Source: Bacteroidota bacterium
Lineage (GTDB): Bacteria > Bacteroidota > Bacteroidia > 2-12-FULL-35-15
Reading direction: 5' to 3'
Length of the DNA stretch: 64,000 bases
Assembly: GCA_025963775.1 (NCBI GenBank)
Contig: JAOQAD010000016.1
Span: 65,741-129,740 of the forward strand
In this document: piece after piece, positions 1 through 8,367 of the stretch
Layout: each line of letters starts with the position of its first letter
How positions within the stretch are numbered: position 1 is the stretch's first letter
Program-made: the position numbers and the translations under genes
Notes under the pieces: model-generated
What the model was told of the DNA's origin: nothing
Seen by the model: only the letters and a program-made list of their open reading frames with translations
Database searches by the model: none

Positions 1-1004
1 CCCAGGATGATCGATCCTGCGCCGATGGCAATCCCCGAAATGCTTCCTTTATAAAGGTAAAGAAGGGCAAGGGAGAATGCTGCGCCGAATACCACCGGGA
101 TAAAAATGATAAAGAAGACCTCGATCCTCCGGAAGAAGAACGTGATGAACAGGAACAAACCGATAATGGTGATCGTGAGGGTGAGCTTCACGTCCTTCTT
201 GATCTGCACAGCGTTGCCAACCGCTACGGCAGCGCTTCCGAAATACTCTGCATAGATCTTATTCCCGCTTTTGCTGATGGTCGTGTTGATCGCTGTGTCA
301 AGCCCCGCCAGCAATTCTGCATTCTTTGCTGTTTCCGAAGGCTTCACTTTCGGCACGATAAAAAAGAGCAGGTGCTTTTTGTCTTTTGTAAAAATATAAC
401 CGTTGTCCAGCTCGAAATTATCATCGAACTGCAGGCTTTGCATCCGCTTCAGTGCGTATGGCGTGATCCCGACCGGGTCGCGGAGGATGTTCTTTTTCAG
501 CACAACACTTGCCGGTGATAGCAATGTTTTATAATCCTTTTCAAGCGTGGTATCCAGTTTTTCGGAGCTGATCAGCCGGTCGAGCGTGGCATAATCATTC
601 TCTTCAAGAAACACAGGAAGGTTATCAATGAAGGTGTTGTACACATCGTACATCACATCGTCATTCACTTTATAAGTAATGTCCTTCACCAGCGAAGTGT
701 CGATCTTCTGTACAGCGCTTACGAGGCTGTCGGTGTATTCCATCAGCAGTTCCGGCTGTGCTTCCGCAGATGAATCGGGGATGGAGACGGTAACAACGAT
801 CTTATCGAGGAACTTCGAATTTTTGAAAATGGTGTTCAGCCTTTCCACCTTTGCATCGGTAGGCATCATCTTGGTGATGTCTTCTTCAAGCTGGATCCTG
901 GAAGCAAAGAAACCGGCAAACAGCAGCGAGCCTAAAAAGAGGAGAAAGAAAAGAGCCCTTCTTCTTTTTAAGATGCGATAGATGTTTGTGAATATGGTTC
1001 CCAT
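1..1004 (-). CDS. MMPL/RND-family exporter, partial (N-terminal 334 residues)
   Basis: The frame is open from an ATG at 1004 to the left edge, so only the N-terminal part is present. After a basic start (KRRR) there is one membrane segment at about residues 17-34. A periplasmic domain of roughly 210 residues follows, containing an EEDITKMMPTD stretch, and then further hydrophobic helices begin near the edge. This is the layout of RND exporters of the MMPL type, which move lipids or hydrophobic products. MMPL exporters are standard members of aryl polyene and flexirubin clusters. As the last visible gene of the cluster it probably moves the finished pigment or its precursor across the inner membrane; that role is inferred from context. 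The family is seen clearly, the substrate is not. Confidence 0.85.
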   Translation of the reverse strand, partial: MGTIFTNIYRILKRRRALFFLLFLGSLLFAGFFASRIQLEEDITKMMPTDAKVERLNTIFKNSKFLDKIVVTVSIPDSSAEAQPELLMEYTDSLVSAVQKIDTSLVKDITYKVNDDVMYDVYNTFIDNLPVFLEENDYATLDRLISSEKLDTTLEKDYKTLLSPASVVLKKNILRDPVGITPYALKRMQSLQFDDNFELDNGYIFTKDKKHLLFFIVPKVKPSETAKNAELLAGLDTAINTTISKSGNKIYAEYFGSAAVAVGNAVQIKKDVKLTLTITIIGLFLFITFFFRRIEVFFIIFIPVVFGAAFSLALLYLYKGSISGIAIGAGSIIL

Positions 1005-1087
1005 TAGTAGTTGTTATCAGTGATCAAGTTAAATGAGGTAAGCCAGGCCTGGCCCGTATTACCAGTTAACTCAATTACCTGTTTAAC

Positions 1088-2320
1088 TCATTTCGCTTCA
1101 TCGGTTTTAACAAGTAATTTTTTTTCTGTGATCTTCAGGATAATATAGGTGATCAGGCCAAACACAATTGCCATCACTACTGCGAACACCATGCTGCCTA
1201 CCAGGTATTCCAGCAAATGCAGCTTCATCGATTCCCAGATCTCGGTGACTGTATTGATATCGGAATTAAAAATACTTTCATGAATATCTTTTCCCAATAC
1301 CAGCTGGCCGGTCTTTAAGCTTCCGTACACTAAGAACGGGATCATTGGCGGAACGCTGATCTGCGCGGCTAATCCTACGATGGCCTTGTTCAGCTTCATG
1401 AAGTGTGCGAAGATCAGTGCGCTCACAAACTGGTAGCCCCAGATCGGTACAATGCCCATGAACACGCCGAAGGCAACGCCCAGCGATTTCCGCATCACGG
1501 ATTCGCCGGAGTCGAGAAAATGTTTTTGCATGAATGCCTTGATGTTCTTCCAGCGCATGTTGCGGATCAGCCGCACAGGCTTGTACCAAAGCAAGGTAAG
1601 TACCGTCAGCCAGGTGTTTAAAATGCTAATGCGTGTGAAATCTTTGCCGGGACGGAAATGTGTGACACGCTTATCACCTTCGGCATAAAACACTTTTACA
1701 GGAACCGGGATCACCTTCACACCGCGCCATGCGGCTTTCACCATCACTTCAATTTCGAATTCATATTTGGAAGTGAAATAGCGCGTGTTCTTTATTTTTT
1801 CAATAGGGTAGAGGCGGTATCCCGATTGTGTGTCGGGCAGGTTGATGCCGGTCTGGAAGCGGAACCAGAAATTCGAGAATTTATTTCCGAAAGTATTCTT
1901 CTTCGGCATGTTCTCCTGGTTGAGGTTGCGTGCGCCGACGATCAGCGAATCGGGCTGTTCTTCGATCTTTGCTATAAAAACCGGGATGTCATCCGCAAAG
2001 TGCTGCCCGTCGCTGTCGATAGTGATCGCATAACGGAAGCCTTTTTCCTGCGCGCGTTTGATGCCTGTTCGCAAGGCAATTCCTTTTCCGCGGTTGGGCG
2101 AATAGGAAACAACATCCACTTTGCCTTCAAAATTTTTAAGGATGTCCGGAGTGGAGTCGGTGGCGCCGTCGTTCACAACGATCACGCTGCCGGTGTAGGC
2201 AAGCACATCACTGATCACCTTCGCGATCGTCTGTTCGTTATTGTAGGTAGGAATGATCACGCAGCAATTCAGCGCGGCCATTTTATTCCTGTACAATTCG
2301 TTCGTCGGATCGATGTTCAT
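1088..2320 (-). CDS. Glycosyltransferase family 2 fused to a DUF2062 membrane domain
   Basis: The protein has 410 residues. The first 240 or so form a GT-A glycosyltransferase, with the opening VIIPTYNNEQT, a DSDGQH metal-binding motif at about 102-107 and a DTQSGYRLYP stretch near 163-172 like that of dolichol-phosphate-mannose synthase relatives. The C-terminal part (about 265-400) has several hydrophobic helices and matches DUF2062 as I know it (RKSLGVAFGVFMGI and following). This fusion is common in aryl polyene and flexirubin clusters, where it is thought to decorate or anchor the pigment at the membrane; the actual sugar donor and acceptor are unknown. It lies 83 bases upstream of the MMPL gene and probably shares its transcript. 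Confidence 0.85.
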   Translation of the reverse strand: MNIDPTNELYRNKMAALNCCVIIPTYNNEQTIAKVISDVLAYTGSVIVVNDGATDSTPDILKNFEGKVDVVSYSPNRGKGIALRTGIKRAQEKGFRYAITIDSDGQHFADDIPVFIAKIEEQPDSLIVGARNLNQENMPKKNTFGNKFSNFWFRFQTGINLPDTQSGYRLYPIEKIKNTRYFTSKYEFEIEVMVKAAWRGVKVIPVPVKVFYAEGDKRVTHFRPGKDFTRISILNTWLTVLTLLWYKPVRLIRNMRWKNIKAFMQKHFLDSGESVMRKSLGVAFGVFMGIVPIWGYQFVSALIFAHFMKLNKAIVGLAAQISVPPMIPFLVYGSLKTGQLVLGKDIHESIFNSDINTVTEIWESMKLHLLEYLVGSMVFAVVMAIVFGLITYIILKITEKKLLVKTDEAK

Positions 2321-2451
2321 GTTCTGTTCACAGCCAAAAAAAAAAGGTTGCCCGGGGGCAACTTTTTTGGGTATGCAAAAATAGCAAGATTTTTGAGTTT
2401 TTCTACTAATGTCAGGGGATTTAATGGAGCCCCCGCCGCGGGAAAAACGGC

Positions 2452-2817
2452 TTAAGCTTCCTTATAGCTCGCCTTGATGGAAAAGAAGGTAGTGGGGCCT
2501 GCCGTCACGGTGCTGTCGGCCTGCAGATTTCCATCTTCTTTTGTTTTGATGGAGAGTGTCATGATCACCCCGGGATTTACTTCCGGGTTGAGGATGGCCA
2601 TGAATTTCAGGTTGTCGCCCGTTACCATAACGAGGCTCTTCTTGGTGATGAACTCAACGGTTTCCTTCACCATCTGCGTAAGGCAAACACCCGGTGCGAT
2701 CGGGTTGCCGGGAAAATGGCCTTTGTACACCTCGTGATGGGGGTTCAGTTCGATGCTTACAGTGTATTTTTCAGCCTGTTGGATATCGGTAATCTTAAAG
2801 AAGGAGTTGAGCAGCAT
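2452..2817 (-). CDS. Hot-dog 3-hydroxyacyl-ACP dehydratase-like protein (FabZ/ApeI type)
   Basis: At 121 residues this is a single hot-dog domain. The motif HFPGNPIAPGV (from His34) is the FabZ active-site loop. The acidic residue expected 14 positions after the His is Gln48 here, so the usual His/Glu pair is not complete. It should act on carrier-bound 3-hydroxyacyl intermediates during polyene chain growth, introducing the conjugated double bonds; a second hot-dog gene lies at 12375-12839. It is followed by the GT2/DUF2062 gene and preceded by the LolA pair. A structural or regulatory role is possible if the Gln prevents catalysis. Confidence 0.78.
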   Translation of the reverse strand: MLLNSFFKITDIQQAEKYTVSIELNPHHEVYKGHFPGNPIAPGVCLTQMVKETVEFITKKSLVMVTGDNLKFMAILNPEVNPGVIMTLSIKTKEDGNLQADSTVTAGPTTFFSIKASYKEA

Positions 2818-2903
2818 TCTGTAGTTTCAGGTTTAAAGGTTTCAGGTTAAAAGTTCCGGTAGTCGGTAAGCTTTATGTTCTTCTCCTCTGTGTTTATTTT
2901 ATT

Positions 2904-3536
2904 TTATTTTTTTAACAGGTTGAGTTCGATCTTCAGCTTGATATTGTAATGTTTGATCAAAATATTCGTCGGGAAGCCGTTCTCGTAATTATTGAGGGTA
3001 AAGATAATCTTTTTTACGTGCTTTTTGGAATGCTCGATCTTCACAAGCTGATCCGTGCTTTTTTCCTTAAAGTAATAATTGAACATTTTCCCGTCCTGTA
3101 CGCGGTAAACATCATGCTGGTTTTTCGCATCAAGGAACAGATCAGCTTTTTTATCCTTCAGGTCATTCATCAGCAGGATCCCGATATCCTCGCGGATGGT
3201 GTTCAGCAGCTTCGGCTTGTTGAACTGTGGAACGCAATAGTGCAGCGTGAAGGAGGTGTCCCTGAATTCGAAATCGAAAAGCTTCATGCCCAGCTCGGTG
3301 GTGAAGATCACGCGGTAATCCTTTGGCGACATCTGCTTGGTGACCAGCAGGCCGCTGAAATCTCTTCCGTAAACGCTGATGTTGGTCTTGAAAAGGAAAG
3401 AGTTGAAATTATCGCCGAAAATGGACGAGGGAGGCGTTACCCACGATTTCGCATTCGGCTTCAGCCTGCCGTAATGCCCGAACGTGCAGGCATACAGCGT
3501 AAGCGCGAGAAGGCTACTTAACAGTAAATTTCTCAT
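2904..3536 (-). CDS. Lipoprotein of unknown function, partner of LolA (DUF3261-like)
   Basis: The 210-residue product begins with a hydrophobic signal ending in LTLYAC, a plausible lipobox with Cys17. The remainder is soluble and rich in beta strands. Its start overlaps the end of the LolA gene by 23 bases, so the two are translationally coupled. Aryl polyene clusters carry a DUF3261 lipoprotein in a comparable place, and the size and position fit, but I assign this by context more than by motif. A LolB-like job, receiving a hydrophobic ligand from LolA at the outer membrane, is an attractive inference. Confidence is high that it is a real lipoprotein gene and low for its function. Confidence 0.7.
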   Translation of the reverse strand: MRNLLLSSLLALTLYACTFGHYGRLKPNAKSWVTPPSSIFGDNFNSFLFKTNISVYGRDFSGLLVTKQMSPKDYRVIFTTELGMKLFDFEFRDTSFTLHYCVPQFNKPKLLNTIREDIGILLMNDLKDKKADLFLDAKNQHDVYRVQDGKMFNYYFKEKSTDQLVKIEHSKKHVKKIIFTLNNYENGFPTNILIKHYNIKLKIELNLLKK

Positions 3537-4149
3537 CAGCTATCGGCTGGTTGGTCTTGCGGTTCGTAAAATCGATGCTGGTGTAATCATCGCTCGGTTC
3601 CACCATTTTTACCTTTTCAACGGAATAATCCGTTTTGCTGATGAAGAGCAGGATGTTCTTCAAAAAATCCTTTGCCGCCTTCTGGACCGGCGTAAGCTCG
3701 ATGAGGTAATACTTCTCGCTCTCATAGTATTTTGCCTTGTAATCCTTGCTGTTCAGGAGGTTTCCCTGTACGGTGGCCACCATCATCTCGTTGATGCTTT
3801 TGAACATTTTGTTGGAGTTGATGTCGTACTTGTTCACTTTGCCATTGTCCTTGATGAACATTTTATCCTTATTGATCGCGATGAGATAAGTGTAGGGCGT
3901 TGTATATTCCCAGCGCAGCATGTTTGTTTTCTTGAAGCAGAAATGCCCTTTGCTGACAATGTTCTCCGACATCACGCTCAGGTATTTCTCCTGCGTGAAA
4001 TCGCTTTCCATGGTGTTGGTAAGCTTCGATTGTGCTTCCATCTTCTGTTTGAAGGCGGTGGTGTCCTTCATGGCTGAAAAGCCTTTGGGAAGCTGGGCGA
4101 AGGATACTATCGAAATAAAAATAAAGAAGAGTAATGTTGTATTTTTCAT
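3514..4149 (-). CDS. LolA-family outer-membrane lipoprotein carrier
   Basis: The 211-residue protein has a signal peptide (cleavage probably after VSFA at about 18). LolA hallmarks follow: SDFTQEKYL near residue 50, then GHFCFKKTNMLRWEY and TPYTYLI. LolA proteins are periplasmic shuttles with a half-open hydrophobic barrel. The dedicated copies inside flexirubin and aryl polyene clusters are thought to carry the pigment or its lipid-linked precursor from the inner to the outer membrane, together with the MMPL exporter. It overlaps the downstream lipoprotein gene. A perfect palindromic repeat sits between it and the deacetylase upstream. Confidence 0.88.
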   Translation of the reverse strand: MKNTTLLFFIFISIVSFAQLPKGFSAMKDTTAFKQKMEAQSKLTNTMESDFTQEKYLSVMSENIVSKGHFCFKKTNMLRWEYTTPYTYLIAINKDKMFIKDNGKVNKYDINSNKMFKSINEMMVATVQGNLLNSKDYKAKYYESEKYYLIELTPVQKAAKDFLKNILLFISKTDYSVEKVKMVEPSDDYTSIDFTNRKTNQPIADEKFTVK

Positions 4150-4184
4150 TGATGTTAAATTCTGATTTAAATCATCTTGTGTAC

Positions 4185-4264
4185 GTCATCCCGTGCTCCG
4201 ACACGGGATCTGTCAATTAATCCTGCTAACATTTGTGAGATCCCGTGTCGGAGCACGGGATGAC
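4185..4264. repeat. Dispersed palindromic repeat, family A, in a head-to-head pair
   Basis: Two 26-base arms (4185-4210 and 4239-4264) are perfect reverse complements separated by 28 bases. The core is ATCCCGTGTCGGAGCACGGG, followed by ATGAC. Each arm is itself partly palindromic. The same core recurs at about 15991, 29031, 53013, 53090, 53232, 59582 and 59829, always between genes. It lies between the deacetylase and lolA, where it could form a strong mRNA hairpin. Confidence 0.9.
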
Positions 4265-4314
4265 AGTCCTGTTTAGACTTCTCAGCCTCCAACCTCCATT
4301 CTTCCGCCTCCCAA

Positions 4315-5088
4315 CTACAGCTCGTAAGCCTTCAAATTCAAAAGCCGCTCCGTGCTTACAACTTTGAAGCCATTTTCGCTTGCAAAATTAAGGGTTTGTT
4401 TGAGAATACTCACAGTTTTCGCGGAAGTATCGTGGAATAAGATGATGGAGCCCGGTTTTACCTGCTTTTTAACCCGTTCCAGGATCAGCTGTTCGGAATC
4501 TTTTGTTGTGTCCATTGAGCGCACATCCCAGCCAATAATACAGTATTGAAGGTCTTTAACGGCATTGGCCAGGTGCGGCGTGGTAACCCCGTATGGCGGA
4601 CGGAAGAGCCGCATCTGCCTCCCCGTGATCCTGTACACGGCAGCCATGGTCTTTGTCAGCTCTTCAATAAAGCCTTTCCGGTTTTTAAAATCGATGAAGA
4701 AGGAATGGCTGAAGGTATGATTGCCGAGAATGTGGCCCTTGGAATCGATCTGTTTCAGCAGCTCTTCATTGCCTTCGATGTTCTTCCCGATCACAAAAAA
4801 AGTGGCAGTGACGTTGTGTTCATCGAGTACTTTCAGGATCTGCGGCGTGAATTGGGCGTTCGGTCCATCATCGAAAGTGATCGCAATGATCTTTTCGGTC
4901 GTGTTACCTTTGCAGATGGCTTTTGTATAAAAATTGGAGCGGATGTTCGCAGAGCCGTATATGACTGTCGATTTATAGAGCAGGACAGGGATCAGCGCCC
5001 ACCAGAGGCTGATGCCATAGAAGTAATGCCACAAGCCGGTGCCGATGATCGCAAATAGAAAGATGAAGCTTGTGTTTTTGAAATTCAT
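4315..5088 (-). CDS. Polysaccharide deacetylase family (NodB fold) protein, membrane-anchored
   Basis: The 257-residue product has two hydrophobic segments in the first 45 residues and then a NodB domain. Motif 1, TFDDGP, is at 71-76 with the catalytic Asp-Asp pair. Motif 2, NHTFSH, is at 123-128 and supplies metal-binding histidines. RPPYG is at 163-167, and a GWDVRSMD and a late LFHD motif follow. All metal and catalytic residues are therefore present. Members are found in flexirubin clusters of Bacteroidota; the substrate there is not established. It may act on a sugar added by the GT2 enzyme of the same cluster, which is inference. Confidence 0.87.
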   Translation of the reverse strand: MNFKNTSFIFLFAIIGTGLWHYFYGISLWWALIPVLLYKSTVIYGSANIRSNFYTKAICKGNTTEKIIAITFDDGPNAQFTPQILKVLDEHNVTATFFVIGKNIEGNEELLKQIDSKGHILGNHTFSHSFFIDFKNRKGFIEELTKTMAAVYRITGRQMRLFRPPYGVTTPHLANAVKDLQYCIIGWDVRSMDTTKDSEQLILERVKKQVKPGSIILFHDTSAKTVSILKQTLNFASENGFKVVSTERLLNLKAYEL

Positions 5089-5128
5089 AATTGTTCCTGT
5101 TTTGATCTTTCAACCCGCAGAACAAATG

Positions 5129-6193
5129 TTAACACTGCGAAAGCAAAAACGCCGCATGATCCGTCCCCATAAAGCTATTGTAGATCAGCACATTTTTGAT
5201 GGATGTATGCCTGTTATCACCGATCAGCACGGAAGGCGGAATGCTTTTGGATTTCAATATCCTTGCAGCCAGCCACATAGCGAAGCTGCCGGATGTCTGG
5301 TACTCGCCGCAAAGATGCTTGAAGTACGCTGCGGTTGAATTCTTAAAGTAAGAATCTTTCAGCTGGTTGTAAATGCCGTCGTAACGGGCATCCCCGTTTA
5401 TTCCATAAATAACCAGGTCGATGTCATTGGCAGTTAATCCTTTCTCAGCAAGCATTTCGCTGATGCGGCTTTCGATCTCCTGCTGGTTTTCCGGCTTGTA
5501 AATGAATTTGAGCGAGCGCAGCTTTGCATAATTTTTGTCGCTTGCTTCCGGGCTGAGCATGAAGAATGCTGCGCCTTCCCCGGCAACGCTGCCATCACTC
5601 TTGCTGTTGATCAGCTGCATAGTAGGCACCATTTCTTTTTTCCAGTAGCCCACACGGTCGCATACGCGGTAATATTTATCGGTCATTTCATCGTGGCCGC
5701 CAACGAGAATATTTTTTCCGTTCCCTTCCGCGATGGTCATTAAGCCATCAAGCACAGAGCTTTCAAAGGAATAGCCTTTGTGCACGTATGTGAAATTATA
5801 GTTCATGCACTTCAGCTGCAGCGCGATCTGGGCGCTTACAGTGTTATGCGTGGATTGTACAAATGAAGTGGGAGTGAGGAACTGCTCATCATTCTCGATG
5901 ATGGCCAGCAGGAATTTCTCCGTGTCTTCCAGGCAGCCAAGCGCGGTGCCTGTCATGATCGCATCGGGCATGGCAATGCCGGAATCTTTAAAGCATGCGC
6001 TGGAAGCGGCAATTCCCATTTTGACCACGCGGCCCATTCTGCGTGCCAGCGTGGGATTCAGGAAATCCTTGTAGGAAGGCTCCATGCAGCGGAGGGAATT
6101 GTTGGAATACTCCACCACTTCCGGCAGGAACTCTTCCGTGTCGAATGTTTTTTGCGGTGAAATAATTCCTACGCCCCTGATGTATGCTTCCAT
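5129..6193 (-). CDS. Ketosynthase-like chain-length-factor protein lacking the catalytic cysteine
   Basis: The 354-residue protein has the thiolase fold of beta-ketoacyl synthases (opening YIRGVGIISPQKTF; later STHNTVSAQIAL and LVGGHDEMTD). At the position of the nucleophile, about residues 141-147, it reads YSFESSV, so there is no active-site Cys. The family's catalytic HGTGT and GHT motifs are also not evident. Such proteins pair with an active ketosynthase as a chain length factor, and aryl polyene clusters contain a KS/CLF heterodimer. The partner is most likely the adjacent complete ketosynthase at 6247-7461, only 53 bases upstream. Confidence 0.85.
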   Translation of the reverse strand: MEAYIRGVGIISPQKTFDTEEFLPEVVEYSNNSLRCMEPSYKDFLNPTLARRMGRVVKMGIAASSACFKDSGIAMPDAIMTGTALGCLEDTEKFLLAIIENDEQFLTPTSFVQSTHNTVSAQIALQLKCMNYNFTYVHKGYSFESSVLDGLMTIAEGNGKNILVGGHDEMTDKYYRVCDRVGYWKKEMVPTMQLINSKSDGSVAGEGAAFFMLSPEASDKNYAKLRSLKFIYKPENQQEIESRISEMLAEKGLTANDIDLVIYGINGDARYDGIYNQLKDSYFKNSTAAYFKHLCGEYQTSGSFAMWLAARILKSKSIPPSVLIGDNRHTSIKNVLIYNSFMGTDHAAFLLSQC

Positions 6194-6246
6194 TACAATT
6201 GTTGAATTGGTGATTTGTTGAATTGGAGAATTAATTTTCTAATTCT

Positions 6247-7461
6247 TTAATTCTCTATTTTTGCCCTTGAGAAGATCAGTGCAGAGGTATTGCCCCCGAA
6301 GCCAAATGAATTGGACAGCACATGATCGATCTGCTGGTTCTTTTTAAATTCTTTAACGGGCGTAAAGCTCAGCTCTGCCATTTGGTGAACGTGATTGAGG
6401 CTGGGATACACCATGTTGTATTTTATCGCGAGTATTGAAAATACCGCTTCAATTCCTCCGCAGGCGCCAAGTGTATGTCCTGTGAAGGGTTTGGTGGAGC
6501 TGATCATCGGTACTTTTTTACCGAACATCCGGTCGAGCGCTGTGCCTTCGGAAAGGTCGTTGATCTCGGTGCCGGTGCCATGCGCATTGATGTAGCTGAT
6601 ATCGGCAGGCCTTAACCCGCTTACGCTGAATGCCTTTTCCATTGCGAGATACGCGCCTGCTCCATCCGGGGATGAGGCGGTCTGGTGATAAGCATCATTC
6701 GCATTTCCATAGCCGGTAAGCTCGCAGAGGATCTCTTTTCCTTTTGCAGCTTCTTCCGATTCGATCACGATGAAACCTGCGCCCTCACCGAGGTTCAACC
6801 CTTTGCGCTGTGCATCAAATGGCTTGCAGTGTTCCCGGTCGAGGATCATCAGTGTATTGAAGCCGTTGATCGTAAATTTTGAAAGTGAATCGGTCCCGCC
6901 CACGATCACGCGGTCGAGCAGGCCTTGTTTGATCATTCGTGCACCGAGCATGATGGAATTGGCGGAGGAAGAGCAGGCAGTGCTGATGGTGGAAAGAAAA
7001 TCCTTCACGCCGATCGAATCGCCGATCGCTTCCGTGCTGTCGCCGCACTCATGGCTTTCGATGTAGCGGAGCCAGTCGCCGCTTTTTTCTGTATCCAGGT
7101 AATCCATCCACAGGTTTTCGGTCATGCCCATGCCGCCCACGCTGGTAGCGGAGATCAGCCCTGTTCGAAATTCCCTGATGTTGGTGATGCCTGCGCTTTT
7201 CACCGCTTCTTTCGCAGCGATGATCCCGAGCAGTGCAGTGCGTGTATTTTTATAATCACTGGAAAAGCCTGCCATTGCAGTAAGCTCCTCGTTGCTGGCC
7301 TTTACTTCTGCGACAGGAATTTCATCCTTGTGGCGCGATGCAATGTGTTCCAGCTTTCCAACGCCCGATTCGAGGCTGTTGAACGAGTCGAGTGTTTCAG
7401 CAACATTGTTTCCAATGGCCGAGATGATCCCGATCCCGGTTACGTATACTTTTTTATCCAA
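6247..7461 (-). CDS. Beta-ketoacyl-ACP synthase (FabF type), complete active site
   Basis: The 404-residue protein carries the full KAS II triad: Cys163 in STACSSSANS, His294 in NAHGTGTE, and Lys324/His329 in STKPFTGHT. It condenses malonyl-ACP with the growing acyl chain. It lies 11 bases after the carrier-protein gene and just before the chain-length-factor-like gene, so the KS/CLF pair and its ACP are co-expressed. It is expected to be one of the elongating ketosynthases of the aryl polyene, or to supply the dialkylresorcinol chains; the sequence does not tell which. Confidence 0.93.
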   Translation of the reverse strand: MDKKVYVTGIGIISAIGNNVAETLDSFNSLESGVGKLEHIASRHKDEIPVAEVKASNEELTAMAGFSSDYKNTRTALLGIIAAKEAVKSAGITNIREFRTGLISATSVGGMGMTENLWMDYLDTEKSGDWLRYIESHECGDSTEAIGDSIGVKDFLSTISTACSSSANSIMLGARMIKQGLLDRVIVGGTDSLSKFTINGFNTLMILDREHCKPFDAQRKGLNLGEGAGFIVIESEEAAKGKEILCELTGYGNANDAYHQTASSPDGAGAYLAMEKAFSVSGLRPADISYINAHGTGTEINDLSEGTALDRMFGKKVPMISSTKPFTGHTLGACGGIEAVFSILAIKYNMVYPSLNHVHQMAELSFTPVKEFKKNQQIDHVLSNSFGFGGNTSALIFSRAKIEN

Positions 7462-7472
7462 TGCCGGTAAGA

Positions 7473-7727
7473 TTATTTCTTATTGTCCTGGATGTATTGC
7501 GCCATGGTGCGGATCGACTGGAAGATCTTTTTTCCATCGGCAGGGTTTGCCACTTTGATCCCGTAGTTTTTCTCCAGGAGCACGATCAGCTCCAGCGCAT
7601 CAATGGAATCAAGGCCTAATCCTTCTCCGAAAAGGGGAGCGTCATTGTCAATGTCTTCTTTTTTTACATCTTCCAGGTTCAGCTGTTCAATGATCTCACC
7701 TTTTAATTTGTCGATTAATTCGTTCAT
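7473..7727 (-). CDS. Acyl carrier protein
   Basis: The 84-residue acidic, helical protein carries the phosphopantetheine attachment motif GLDSIDALEL with Ser41. It holds the growing chain for the neighbouring ketosynthases. It lies between the KS gene and a small KS-like gene with gaps of 11 and 10 bases, which indicates one operon. A second carrier protein of the cluster lies at 22807-23064; aryl polyene clusters also typically contain two. Confidence 0.95.
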   Translation of the reverse strand: MNELIDKLKGEIIEQLNLEDVKKEDIDNDAPLFGEGLGLDSIDALELIVLLEKNYGIKVANPADGKKIFQSIRTMAQYIQDNKK

Positions 7728-7737
7728 AATTTTTTGC

Positions 7738-8367
7738 TTATTTGTATAGATTTAGTAGTTGTTCTGCTGTGTGCTCCGTGCGGGTTACGCCCGGCGTTTT
7801 TTCAACGGTGTATAAAAAGGCCTCGTAATTCCCTTCGTAAAATTCAACCCATCCGGCAATGCAGCTTTCTGCCCTGCCGGAGTTCAATAAGGAGTTAATG
7901 TACGATGCCGTGAACTGCGCATCAAATTTATCAAAAATAAAGAAAGTATTCTCCCCTTTGATGAGATTTCTGATCGCGATCTCCCCGATGAGAATATTGG
8001 GCAGCGTGTACACGAACACGGCAGGGCTTGGAAAATAATTCGCCTTGTCGGAGATCGTTTGCTGGTGCTCGGTATCGATCTCGAGTGAAGCGCTGCTGTT
8101 GGAGATCACGATGGCGATCTCTTCCCGGTTGTATTTTTCAGTGAGCTTATTATCTTTCAGCAAGAGCTCCGATGCAATGAATGCCAGCTGGCAGAGCCTG
8201 TCCATTTTGTAGAACTTGGGATAGTTCAGCTGGTAATGCTTGTAAACGGATTTGATGAATGCCGCAGGCTCTTCGCCTGCTTCACCTGTGAACATAATGG
8301 AATGGTTCACGTTCACTTTTCCCGAACTGATCCTGCAGAATGCCGATATGTAGTTTACGTCGCTCAT
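7738..8367 (-). CDS. Short ketosynthase-like protein (half-length, no catalytic Cys)
   Basis: I take the start at the ATG at 8367, because it overlaps the stop of the preceding ketosynthase gene in an ATGA junction; a longer frame would run 64 bases further into that gene. The product has 209 residues. It resembles only the N-terminal half of a ketosynthase (MDRLCQLAFIASELL, IAIVISNSSAS, FVYTLPNILIGEIAIR) and ends before any HGTGT motif. Where the nucleophile would be it reads GENTFFIF. Proteins like this are conserved in flexirubin clusters and usually annotated 3-oxoacyl-ACP synthase. It may be a scaffold or a partner of the neighbouring KS; catalysis is unlikely. Confidence 0.8.
   Translation of the reverse strand: MSDVNYISAFCRISSGKVNVNHSIMFTGEAGEEPAAFIKSVYKHYQLNYPKFYKMDRLCQLAFIASELLLKDNKLTEKYNREEIAIVISNSSASLEIDTEHQQTISDKANYFPSPAVFVYTLPNILIGEIAIRNLIKGENTFFIFDKFDAQFTASYINSLLNSGRAESCIAGWVEFYEGNYEAFLYTVEKTPGVTRTEHTAEQLLNLYK

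Noticed and set aside
1658-2455. Plus-strand open frame of 265 codons
   Set aside because: It lies opposite the glycosyltransferase gene, has no recognisable motif, and follows from the codon bias of the minus-strand gene.
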